A DNA stretch of 35,072 bases from Candidatus Gastranaerophilales bacterium (GTDB taxonomy: Bacteria > Cyanobacteriota > Vampirovibrionia > Gastranaerophilales > Gastranaerophilaceae), in the NCBI GenBank assembly GCA_944325075.1, contig CALUYU010000023.1, positions 1-35,072 of the forward strand, given 5' to 3'. Position 1 is the stretch's first letter. Every line of letters starts with the position of its first letter. The notes beneath the pieces are model-generated. The model saw only the letters and a program-made list of their open reading frames with translations, had not been told where the DNA came from and did not search any database. This document shows positions 21,772 through 29,356 of the stretch, piece after piece. Both the position numbers and the translations under genes were made by a program.

Positions 21772-23769
21772 ATGAAAATTAGTACAGTCTCGTTTATAAA
21801 CAACATAGCAAGTATAAATAACATTACAAAAAAACAAAACAGATATTACACTAACCCGCTTGAAAATGACAGTTTCCAACGATCAAGCACTATCCCTAAG
21901 TATCAAACAATATCATTTTTAGGTCAAAAAGTATACATAGTTGACGGCGGTATACACGCATCACATATGGAACATTTTTCAAAAGCAGTAAACCCTGACT
22001 CGGAAATTTACACATATAATGTTGAAACAAATCCCGCAAATGCCGATATAAAACAGTTAAAAAGTTTAGAACAACAGCTACAGCAGCTATATAATGATAC
22101 TAACGGGAATGCTGATAATGATTATATAGCAATTCCTGCATTGGCAAGTTTTCCGCTGCTCAACCTTAAAGATCAAATTAAAAGCGTAACAGGAAAAGAT
22201 ATTTACCTTACCCCGCAAAATGTGAAAGAGCACAAAAATGATATACTGGAATTTTTAAAAGCTATATACGAAAATCCTGATAAATACAGACAGTATATCA
22301 ACTATCTGGATCCGATGAAACAAGGTGTTGAATATACCTATGGAGTAATTAGAGAAATCAACAAGTTCCCGTCGGAAAGAATATATATCCCGGCCGGACA
22401 TCCAAATGATGCCTCAATAAAATGGCTTGCAAAACAAAGAAATTTAAAACCGGAATTATACAATTATATTGCAACCGGAATTGATACAGATAATGTAGTT
22501 CAATCTATAAGGCAAGAGCTTAAAGAAAAAAATTGGTATGACTTTAATCTTTTAACCCTGTCAAATTCAAAAGTTGTAAACCTTAAAGATCCATCAGGGC
22601 AAAAAGATTATATATTTGCGGCTTACGACGGAACTCCGACAAATAGTGAACGTGGTGTGTATAACCTATCACCGGTCAGAGAAAACGGCATAATCAAAGG
22701 TTACAGTTTTACTGATACAAAAACCAACGAATACCCTTATGACGAATTCCCGCTAAATAAAAAGGTAGAAAATATATCAAAATTTGTAGGTTTAAATATT
22801 GATGATGTTCTCGTTGACAGCGATGAGGCTTTAGATTTTCTTGTTGCACCTACAGACCCTAAATATAAAAACAAATTATTCCGTATAGAAGATGTTTTTC
22901 CGGAAAAAGAAATTAAAGAAAATAAATTAAGATTACGAGGGGATTACGTAGATTCAAGCCTGAAATTGTTCTTCAGAAAAAACAGTAATAATGAAATAAT
23001 TTTCCCTCAATGCGACTGTGAGGGCAGCGGAAAGCCAAGTATTCATACAATGTGGGGCAGTTGTTTCTCAATATTTAACGCAATAGCTAAAGATATAAAA
23101 TTCCAGGAAAAATTTGACAATATTATTATAACATCCGGCCAGCAGCTTAAGGATTACGAGACACTGATATATCAGACTAAAGATATTAATAAGCTTACAA
23201 AACTACTTTCTCTGCAAAAGAAATATTGCAAAGAACATATAATGCCGGAATATAAAAGTAATATTCCAGTGACTTATATCAAGCTTGGCAATGCAATTTT
23301 AACACAGTATGATAACATGATAGAAGCAGAAAAATGCTACAACATTGCAATAAATATGCTCTCTAAACGACTAATTAATCATTTGGGAGAAATTAATAAA
23401 CCTCTTGATCAAATCAAAAAAGAGGCAATATCATATAAAGAAGTTCAAAACTCAATATACCGCTATAATTTAGAAAAGCAAAAATATGACAAAATGAGTT
23501 TTATCGAAAAACTAATAGCTCCAGAGCCTCTTGTTCCGGATAAACAAAATGAAGATTTCAAAGATTCATATATCTGTTATAATAATATGAGAGTTATCGC
23601 AAACACATTTGGTAAATTAGCAAAGATCTGTGAGAGAAAAAATATTCCGAGTTCGGAACAAAACTGTTTAAAAGCCCAGCAATCAATGCTCAATATAGAT
23701 AACAAAACAATACGAATAATACAAAGACGATCTGACAATAATATTTTTATGGATGATATATTTTATTAA
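21772..23769 (+). CDS. Large protein of unknown function with N-terminal ISFLG motif and TPR-like region
   Basis: I cannot assign this 665-residue protein. The first 45 residues are Asn/Ser/Thr-rich and low in structure, ending at ISFLG (47-51), where a folded domain seems to begin (QKVYIVDGGIHASHMEHFSKAV). The middle contains YIPAGHPNDASIKWLAKQR and a Cys-rich segment, QCDCEGSGKPSIHTMWGSC (about 421-439), that might hold a metal or an active-site Cys. The last third is helical, with one TPR-like unit (TYIKLGNAILTQYDNMIEAEKCYNIAINML, about 502-531). There is no signal peptide or membrane span. The amidohydrolase begins 20 bases downstream and has a similar motif near its N-terminus, so they likely work together. 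Confidence 0.72.
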   Translation: MKISTVSFINNIASINNITKKQNRYYTNPLENDSFQRSSTIPKYQTISFLGQKVYIVDGGIHASHMEHFSKAVNPDSEIYTYNVETNPANADIKQLKSLEQQLQQLYNDTNGNADNDYIAIPALASFPLLNLKDQIKSVTGKDIYLTPQNVKEHKNDILEFLKAIYENPDKYRQYINYLDPMKQGVEYTYGVIREINKFPSERIYIPAGHPNDASIKWLAKQRNLKPELYNYIATGIDTDNVVQSIRQELKEKNWYDFNLLTLSNSKVVNLKDPSGQKDYIFAAYDGTPTNSERGVYNLSPVRENGIIKGYSFTDTKTNEYPYDEFPLNKKVENISKFVGLNIDDVLVDSDEALDFLVAPTDPKYKNKLFRIEDVFPEKEIKENKLRLRGDYVDSSLKLFFRKNSNNEIIFPQCDCEGSGKPSIHTMWGSCFSIFNAIAKDIKFQEKFDNIIITSGQQLKDYETLIYQTKDINKLTKLLSLQKKYCKEHIMPEYKSNIPVTYIKLGNAILTQYDNMIEAEKCYNIAINMLSKRLINHLGEINKPLDQIKKEAISYKEVQNSIYRYNLEKQKYDKMSFIEKLIAPEPLVPDKQNEDFKDSYICYNNMRVIANTFGKLAKICERKNIPSSEQNCLKAQQSMLNIDNKTIRIIQRRSDNNIFMDDIFY

Positions 23770-23789
23770 ATAAACATTAAGGAGAAAAT

Positions 23790-24905
23790 ATGCGGGTGGC
23801 AAGAATATCAGGTCCGTTATATTTTACGGGCGGAAAAACAAAATATAACATAGATTCCCATGTGCATTCAGGGAAATGGGGACCGGAAAATGCCCGCTAT
23901 ACAATTAATGATATACTTGAAATTTCGGAAAAACCTCTGGAACTTAATATTGGCGGAGAACAAGAAACCAATATTATAAAGTATAACTTTGTAACAAATT
24001 TGGATGCGCTAAATTTAGAAAACGGGAAACCTATAAAGGATGAACTTAACGGGAATTTAGATTTACTAAAAGAAGCCGCAGGCAAAGATAACATTAAACT
24101 ATTAGCTGTATGCCAGCCCGGGTATGGCTCGGCAGAGAATATTGAAAAACTTCTCAGCGAAAATCCGGGGAAATTTATAGGATTAAAGTTTCATCCCGAA
24201 ACATTACCAATTGCGGCGAATGATCCAAAAGTAGAACCATACATGGAAATTGCAAAAAAATACCACTTGCCATGTCTGTTCCATAGCGGACTCAGCGGTT
24301 CAAATTCGTGCCCAAGAAAAATTTATGAAATAGCTAAAAAATTCCCGGATGTTCCGGTTATTCTTGCACACCTTGGGGCTGGAACTGATCACAAGGATGC
24401 CATAAATGTAATGGTAGAATCAATAAACAAAAATGATGCCCTTTTATATTGCGATACATCCTGGGTTGATCACAAAGACCCTAACGGCCCCGCGCTAAAA
24501 GAACTTATAGAAAAACTTTCAAATACAATCCAGGGAGATAAAACCGACCGTATACTCTTTGGTACGGATATGCCGCTTGGAGAATTTGGAGCTCCGGGAC
24601 ATAAAATTAAAAACTTTTACTCAATAAATATGGAAAATGTTAAAAATGGTTTGAAAAAGAATTTTGGTCAGCAAGCAGATGAGCTGATTGAAAAAATATT
24701 TTATAAAAATGCAGAGACATTGTATAATCTTTCAAGCAACAACACACCTCCTAAAAAAAGTTTTTTTAATATAATAGCAAAGAACAAAGTAATAACAGGC
24801 ATAGGTATATTCTGTACAGGTGTGGGAAGTATTTTTTACGCTAAAAACAAAAGTAATAAATCTTCTTCAAACTCCGATACAAATGAAAAACTTAAAACAG
24901 CTTAA
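23790..24905 (+). CDS. Amidohydrolase-2-type metal-dependent hydrolase with C-terminal membrane anchor
   Basis: This 371-residue protein has the amidohydrolase TIM-barrel pattern: DSHVHSG (HxH, about 22-28), FHPE (about 141), LFHSG (about 169), AHLG (about 197) and FGTDMP (about 259), the metal ligands of the PF04909-like family. A short tail adds a predicted transmembrane helix (VITGIGIFCTGVGSIFYAK, about 334-352) and a Ser/Asn-rich end, which is unusual for this family. LYFTG at residues 10-14 resembles the ISFLG motif of the upstream partner. AAGGAG precedes the ATG. The substrate is unknown. The 3' end overlaps the convergent permease by 14 bases. Confidence 0.85.
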   Translation: MRVARISGPLYFTGGKTKYNIDSHVHSGKWGPENARYTINDILEISEKPLELNIGGEQETNIIKYNFVTNLDALNLENGKPIKDELNGNLDLLKEAAGKDNIKLLAVCQPGYGSAENIEKLLSENPGKFIGLKFHPETLPIAANDPKVEPYMEIAKKYHLPCLFHSGLSGSNSCPRKIYEIAKKFPDVPVILAHLGAGTDHKDAINVMVESINKNDALLYCDTSWVDHKDPNGPALKELIEKLSNTIQGDKTDRILFGTDMPLGEFGAPGHKIKNFYSINMENVKNGLKKNFGQQADELIEKIFYKNAETLYNLSSNNTPPKKSFFNIIAKNKVITGIGIFCTGVGSIFYAKNKSNKSSSNSDTNEKLKTA

Positions 24906-25791
24906 ACATCTGAAGAATTTCACCGCATAGAATACTAACGAATAAAAGAATACCAATAATTTTAAAATTATCTTTCATTGCATTTGTTCTAAGCAAAACC
25001 AGAAGTCCAAGCCCTGCATTTGACATTAAACCGGCAATTGCGGCCCCGAAACTTATTGTACCTTTCATCAGCATAACAGTAATTGCAAGAGACACGGCAC
25101 AATTCGGGATTAAACCTAAAAATGCCGTAATAATCGGCTGAATAACTTTGTACAGCAAAAAGCCGTTCTGATAAAAATCAGTTATTTTATTCTCATCTAT
25201 AAAGAAATTCAAGATAAGAGTTATAACCAAAATAAATAGAAAAATATTTAACGTATGTTTCAGAGGATGAATTATAAGTTCTTTTTTATCTTTTGACAAG
25301 ACATCATGCTTACAGCAGCCATCCTCAATTTTTTCCTGAATCTCTGCAGAATCAGTATTACCGCGCAGGTCCGACTTAAATATCCAATCAATAAGATAAC
25401 CTGCCGGGATTGCTATCGCCAGTTTGACCAAAATAATCGGAAGGATAAACTTATATTGTCCGGGATTCGCAAGCAGAACCGGAATAGCCTCATCAGATGT
25501 GGCTAGATAAATAGCAATGAGCGTTCCCTTTGTAACGAATTTTCGAACATAAAGGGTACTTGCAATAACAGAAAAACCGCATTGCGGAATAATTGCAATA
25601 ATACTTCCGATAAACGGCCCGCTTTTTTGAGTCGAAAGCATAAACTTTCTTATTTTATCAGCAAAATAAAATTCAAAAAGTTCGATTATAACAAAAACCA
25701 CGAACAGAAAAGGAACGAGAGCCAAACTATCTGCAATCGCATCAGCAATCCATTCTGTTATACCTATATTTTCTAAAAATTCACTAATCAT
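24892..25791 (-). CDS. Putative heavy-metal exporter permease (ArsP_2-like, 10-TM)
   Basis: This 299-residue protein has about eight to ten hydrophobic segments in two halves around a soluble loop. Each half carries a matching motif: IIPQCGFSVIASTLYVRKFVTKG with LATSDEAIPVLLA in the first, and LIPNCAVSLAITVMLMKGTISFG with LMSNAGLGLLVLLR in the second. This inverted-repeat layout fits the putative 10-TM heavy-metal exporter family (ArsP_2, PF11449-like). GCCKHD in the central loop may bind metal. I use the ATG at 25791, which has GAGGG close upstream. It is divergent from the alcohol dehydrogenase and lies in a block of metal and aldehyde stress genes. Confidence 0.8.
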   Translation of the reverse strand: MISEFLENIGITEWIADAIADSLALVPFLFVVFVIIELFEFYFADKIRKFMLSTQKSGPFIGSIIAIIPQCGFSVIASTLYVRKFVTKGTLIAIYLATSDEAIPVLLANPGQYKFILPIILVKLAIAIPAGYLIDWIFKSDLRGNTDSAEIQEKIEDGCCKHDVLSKDKKELIIHPLKHTLNIFLFILVITLILNFFIDENKITDFYQNGFLLYKVIQPIITAFLGLIPNCAVSLAITVMLMKGTISFGAAIAGLMSNAGLGLLVLLRTNAMKDNFKIIGILLFVSILCGEILQMFKLF

Positions 25792-25892
25792 ATTTCCCTC
25801 ACACATCTATAATATAATATAATATAATAAAAAAATTTATTGAAAAATATTAAAAATTATGATAGCTTTATAAAAAAGAAAGAGAAATACAA

Positions 25893-26927
25893 ATGAAAGC
25901 TTTAATCTGGCATACTAACGGACAAACAGAGTTAATAAATAAAGAAGAGCCTAAAATTACATATCCGCACGAGGCCATAATTAAAGTAACAATGTCATCA
26001 ATCTGCACAAGTGACATTCATATTATAAAAGGGTATGTTCCAAGAGCTGTTCCCGAAACAGTACTTGGTCATGAATTTGTTGGGGAAATAACAGAGCTTG
26101 GAAGTGCAGTTACAAATTTAAAAATAGGTGATCGTGTTGCAGTGAACTGTGAAACCTTTTGCGGCGAATGCTTTTTTTGCCGTCGGGGATACGTAAATAA
26201 CTGTATAAATGGCGGCTGGGAATTAGGCTGCAAAATTGACGGCGGACATGCTCAATATTGTAAAATTCCATATGCCTCAACCGGATTAACAAAAATTCCG
26301 GATGAATTATCTTATGAAAAAGCACTTTTTACAGGAGACATTTTATCAAGCGGATATTGGTCGGCGGAATTGTGTGAGATACAGCCGGATTATACTGTTG
26401 CTGTAATCGGGGCAGGACCGGTTGGATTATGCGCAATGCAGTCGGCAAAACTTCTTGGAGCAAAACAAATAATCGCAATTGATATAAATGAGTTCAGGCT
26501 TAACACTGCAATAAAAAATAATCTTGCAGATGTTGTCATTAATCCTGAAAAAAACGACATTGAACAATACATAAAATCTTTAACAGAAGGAAGAGGGGCT
26601 GATGCTGTTATAGAAGCGGCAGGCGGCACAGATACCTTTCAAACAGCCTGGAAAATAGCAAGATCAAATGCAATAGTTGCCGTTCCTGCAATGTATGAAT
26701 CCCCGCAAATATTACCGCTGCCTGATATGTATGGTAAAAATTTAACCTTCAAAACCGGCGGAGTTGATGCAAACAAATGTAAAAAACTTCTGGATTTAAT
26801 TTTAGCAAACAAATTAAACACAGATTTTTTAATCACACATAAGTTTTCTTTTAAAAATATCCGGGATGCATACTCTATGTTTGAACAAAAGTCTGATAAT
26901 TGTCTGAAAATTGCAATAAGTTATTAA
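25893..26927 (+). CDS. Zinc-dependent medium-chain alcohol dehydrogenase
   Basis: This 344-residue MDR enzyme has the catalytic zinc ligands Cys38 (SSICTSDIH) and His60-Glu61 (GHEFVGE). The structural-zinc lobe CGECFFCRRGYVNNC is near 94-108, and the NAD(P)-binding GAGPVGL near 173. CTSDIH and GADAVIEAAGG resemble secondary-alcohol and butanediol/threonine dehydrogenases. It interconverts an alcohol with an aldehyde or ketone; the exact substrate is unknown. AAAGAG precedes the ATG. It is divergent from the metal permease and convergent with the CsoR/FrmR-like gene (13-base gap), next to an aldehyde dehydrogenase, so aldehyde handling is a reasonable context reading. Confidence 0.92.
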   Translation: MKALIWHTNGQTELINKEEPKITYPHEAIIKVTMSSICTSDIHIIKGYVPRAVPETVLGHEFVGEITELGSAVTNLKIGDRVAVNCETFCGECFFCRRGYVNNCINGGWELGCKIDGGHAQYCKIPYASTGLTKIPDELSYEKALFTGDILSSGYWSAELCEIQPDYTVAVIGAGPVGLCAMQSAKLLGAKQIIAIDINEFRLNTAIKNNLADVVINPEKNDIEQYIKSLTEGRGADAVIEAAGGTDTFQTAWKIARSNAIVAVPAMYESPQILPLPDMYGKNLTFKTGGVDANKCKKLLDLILANKLNTDFLITHKFSFKNIRDAYSMFEQKSDNCLKIAISY

Positions 26928-26940
26928 AAACGTAAGTTAA

Positions 26941-27213
26941 TTATTTTATAAGTTTACTGATTTCATTAATAATTTCGGACAAATTTTTTTCATTTTCTTC
27001 ATTATCTTGCTCAGCATACATTTCCTGCACACAATTTGTAAAATGCAATTTGAGAAATTCAATATTAATTTTCTTAAGAGCGGCCTGAGCGGCAAGAAGC
27101 TGTGTACTAATTTCCAAATAAGGACGGTTCTCCTCGTACATTTTTATAACACCATCCAATACTCCTCGGGCTATCTTTATTCGTCTTATTAACTTAGGTT
27201 TTCCAGCTTGCAT
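26941..27213 (-). CDS. CsoR/FrmR-family repressor lacking the first ligand cysteine
   Basis: This 90-residue all-helical protein matches the CsoR/RcnR/FrmR (DUF156) repressors, which are tetramers that sense copper, nickel, persulfide or formaldehyde. RRIKIARGVLDGVIKMYEENR is the first long helix, and LLAAQAALKKINIEFLKLHFTNCV the second, with His57 and Cys61 in the HxxxC positions. The usual Cys at the start of helix 2 (as in DRYCID) is Tyr32 here (NRPYLEIS). The canonical trigonal Cu(I) site and the FrmR formaldehyde-reactive Cys are therefore both incomplete. GAGGG precedes the ATG. It is divergent from the aldehyde dehydrogenase, its likeliest target. Confidence 0.88.
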   Translation of the reverse strand: MQAGKPKLIRRIKIARGVLDGVIKMYEENRPYLEISTQLLAAQAALKKINIEFLKLHFTNCVQEMYAEQDNEENEKNLSEIINEISKLIK

Positions 27214-27399
27214 TATAAACCCTCATTAAAACTTTTATCTATTTTTATATTATTATAAAAATGATATAACGTCCATATATTAATTAGAGGATAAAATTTA
27301 TAAATAAAAATATTATAAGTCTATTACCTTAAAGACGGAATAATACTAGTTATCTGTTGAATTGAGATAAATAAATAGAAAGTGTTTAATAAACGTATT

Positions 27400-28782
27400 A
27401 TGATGAACGAAATATTAAATAACATAAAAAATTTTTACAACACAAATCAAACTAAACAAACAGATTTTAGAATTAATCAGTTAAAAAAATTGAAAAATGC
27501 AATAAAAAAATTTGAACCGGAAATTGTTCAAGCGTTGAGGGACGATTTAAGAAAACCCGACTTTGAAATATATACAACAGAATTATATACAATATTGCAT
27601 GAAACAGACTTTGCAATAAAACATTTAAAGCACTGGGCAAAACCGGAAAGAGCCGGTTTACCAATACATTTAAGACCAGCCAAAGGACGTGTTGTTAAAG
27701 AACCATATGGAATCGTATTAATTATCGTTCCTTTCAATTACCCTTTCCAATTAACATTTGTTCCTCTGGTTGGAGCAATTGCCGCCGGAAATTGTTGTGT
27801 AATACGGCCGTCGGCCAGAACTCCTAATTGTGCAAACATTATATACAAAATTATAAATGAAACTTTTAGCTCGGATTATATTAACTGCATACTTCCAAAA
27901 GAAATTTCTTCAGAAGATTTGCTAAAAGAAAAATATGATTATATATTTTTTACCGGAAGCACAAATACCGGCAAAATCATTGCAGAAACTGCTGCAAAAA
28001 CATTAACACCATATACCCTTGAACTTGGCGGAAAAAGTCCGGTAATAGTTGATAAAACTGCGAATATTTCATTTACGGCGAAAAAAATTGCCTGGGGAAA
28101 ATTTTTAAACTGCGGCCAAACCTGCATTGCTCCGGATTATATTCTGGTAAATTCAGAAATCAAAGAAGAATTAATATCTGAAATTATTCTTTCAATAAAA
28201 GAGTTCTATGGAGTAATTCCTCAGGAAAGCAAGGATTATGGAAGAATAATAGACGACAGAGCTTTTGCAAAATTACAGGAATTAATTAATAAAGAAAATC
28301 AAAAAATAATTTACGGCGGCAGCACTGATGAGTGTGGTCTTTTTATAGAACCGACCATTTTAGATATTCGCACATATGATACACCCGCTATGGAAGAAGA
28401 AATCTTTGGCCCGATTTTGCCAATTCTTTCATATGAGGATATTAATGAAGTTATTATAAGACTTAAAGAAAAACCTAAACCGCTTGGACTTTATTTATTT
28501 ACTCAAGATAAAGCACTTGAAAAACGAATTATAAAAGAACTTTCCTTTGGAGGCGGTGCCGTTAATGATATAATAAACCATGCAGTAAGCCCGGCAATGC
28601 CATTTGGAGGAATTGGTCATTCAGGCACAGGCCAATACCATGGGAAATACTCATTTGATACATTCTCACATTTAAAAAGTATATTAATAAGAAGAAATAC
28701 AATAGAATTATTATCTCTTTATCCGCCTTACAAATTCGAAATCCTCCAAAAATTAAGAGAGCAATTAAAACTAAAAAATTAA
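27400..28782 (+). CDS. Aldehyde dehydrogenase (class 3/fatty-aldehyde type)
   Basis: This enzyme of about 460 residues oxidises an aldehyde to the acid with NAD(P)+. The nucleophilic Cys is in NCGQTCIAPDY (about 240), the general base Glu in LELGGKSP (about 207), the cofactor loop in FFTGSTNTGK, and the end has MPFGGIGHSGTGQYHGKYSF. The short N-terminus and the conserved TELY and PFNYPFQL segments fit the ALDH3 group, which also acts on medium- and long-chain aldehydes. The start is uncertain: ATGs at 27400 and 27403 and a GTG at 27382 all lack a good Shine-Dalgarno. It is divergent from the CsoR/FrmR-like repressor and ends at a shared terminator. Confidence 0.93.
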   Translation: MMNEILNNIKNFYNTNQTKQTDFRINQLKKLKNAIKKFEPEIVQALRDDLRKPDFEIYTTELYTILHETDFAIKHLKHWAKPERAGLPIHLRPAKGRVVKEPYGIVLIIVPFNYPFQLTFVPLVGAIAAGNCCVIRPSARTPNCANIIYKIINETFSSDYINCILPKEISSEDLLKEKYDYIFFTGSTNTGKIIAETAAKTLTPYTLELGGKSPVIVDKTANISFTAKKIAWGKFLNCGQTCIAPDYILVNSEIKEELISEIILSIKEFYGVIPQESKDYGRIIDDRAFAKLQELINKENQKIIYGGSTDECGLFIEPTILDIRTYDTPAMEEEIFGPILPILSYEDINEVIIRLKEKPKPLGLYLFTQDKALEKRIIKELSFGGGAVNDIINHAVSPAMPFGGIGHSGTGQYHGKYSFDTFSHLKSILIRRNTIELLSLYPPYKFEILQKLREQLKLKN

Positions 28783-28793
28783 TACTACATAAG

Positions 28794-28824
28794 AAAACCG
28801 GTTTGAAATTCTCAAACCGGTTTT
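28794..28824. terminator. Bidirectional terminator between aldehyde dehydrogenase and the ArsR-type gene
   Basis: AAAACCGGTTTGA and TCAAACCGGTTTT form a perfect 13-bp stem around AATTC. Confidence 0.88.
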
Positions 28825-28854
28825 ATGCCTATAAAAAAATAATTAAGCAACAGA

Positions 28855-29205
28855 TTATTCACCTATATGCTCAAGCGCCTTTTCCAAAATACTTTTTACA
28901 TGATGATCATCTAACGCATAATAAACATTCTTCCCAATTTTTTTAGAACGAACGAGTTTTGCAGTTCGTAATACTTTTAATTGGTGAGAAACAGCAGACT
29001 TAGTCATATCAAGCAAAACTGCCAAATCGCCAACACACATCTCACTTTCCTCTAACGCCCAAAGAAGTTGGATTCTCGTACTGTCACCCATTACCTTAAA
29101 AAAATCAGACAATTCATATAATAATCTTGTCTCCGGCATATTAGGCCTTACTCTGTTTACAATATCAATATTTGTTGCCTCGCAATCAGAACGTCTGCTG
29201 TCCAT
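28855..29205 (-). CDS. SmtB/ArsR-family zinc-type metal-sensing repressor
   Basis: This 116-residue winged-helix protein represses metal-efflux genes until Zn, Cd or Pb binds. The HTH is LAVLLDMTKSAVSHQLKVLR (about 59-78), preceded by ESEMCVGDLA, which has one Cys of the alpha-3 site. At the C-terminus Asp100-x-His102-x10-His113-x2-Glu116 exactly matches the alpha-5 zinc site of SmtB/CzrA. It is divergent from the P-type ATPase, and two strong palindromes lie between them. AAAGGAG precedes the ATG. Zn is the likeliest inducer, inferred from the intact alpha-5 site. Confidence 0.94.
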   Translation of the reverse strand: MDSRRSDCEATNIDIVNRVRPNMPETRLLYELSDFFKVMGDSTRIQLLWALEESEMCVGDLAVLLDMTKSAVSHQLKVLRTAKLVRSKKIGKNVYYALDDHHVKSILEKALEHIGE

Positions 29206-29232
29206 ATATTACAACTCCTTTATTTATATTAT

Positions 29233-29262
29233 AACATAGGTGAATAGTTATTCAACTATGTT
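29233..29262. promoter_or_regulatory. Operator palindrome over the ArsR-type gene promoter
   Basis: A 30-bp nearly perfect palindrome, AACATAG-x-TGAATA-GT-TATTCA-x-CTATGTT, of SmtB/CadC type. It abuts a minus-strand TATAAT (about 29233-29228), so bound repressor would shut off its own gene. Confidence 0.75.
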
Positions 29263-29290
29263 AAGTTTGTAAAATTTGTCGACATAAGAC

Positions 29291-29320
29291 TTGACAATTG
29301 AATAGTTGTTCAATTATAAT
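29291..29320 (+). promoter_or_regulatory. Metal-regulated promoter and operator of the P-type ATPase
   Basis: TTGACA at 29291-29296 and TATAAT at 29315-29320 are 18 bases apart. The palindrome AATTGAATAGTTGTTCAATT (29296-29315) fills the spacer and shares the TGAATAGTTxTTCA core with the operator at 29233, so both genes are probably controlled by the same repressor. Confidence 0.78.
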
Positions 29321-29356
29321 ATTAATAGAGAAATACTAATTAAGAGGAATAAAAAT

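Noticed and set aside
27285-27345. Possible small gene after AGAGGATAAAATTT in the CsoR-aldehyde dehydrogenase gap
   Set aside because: There is no ATG, GTG or TTG at the right spacing (ATA instead), and the frame stops after ten codons.
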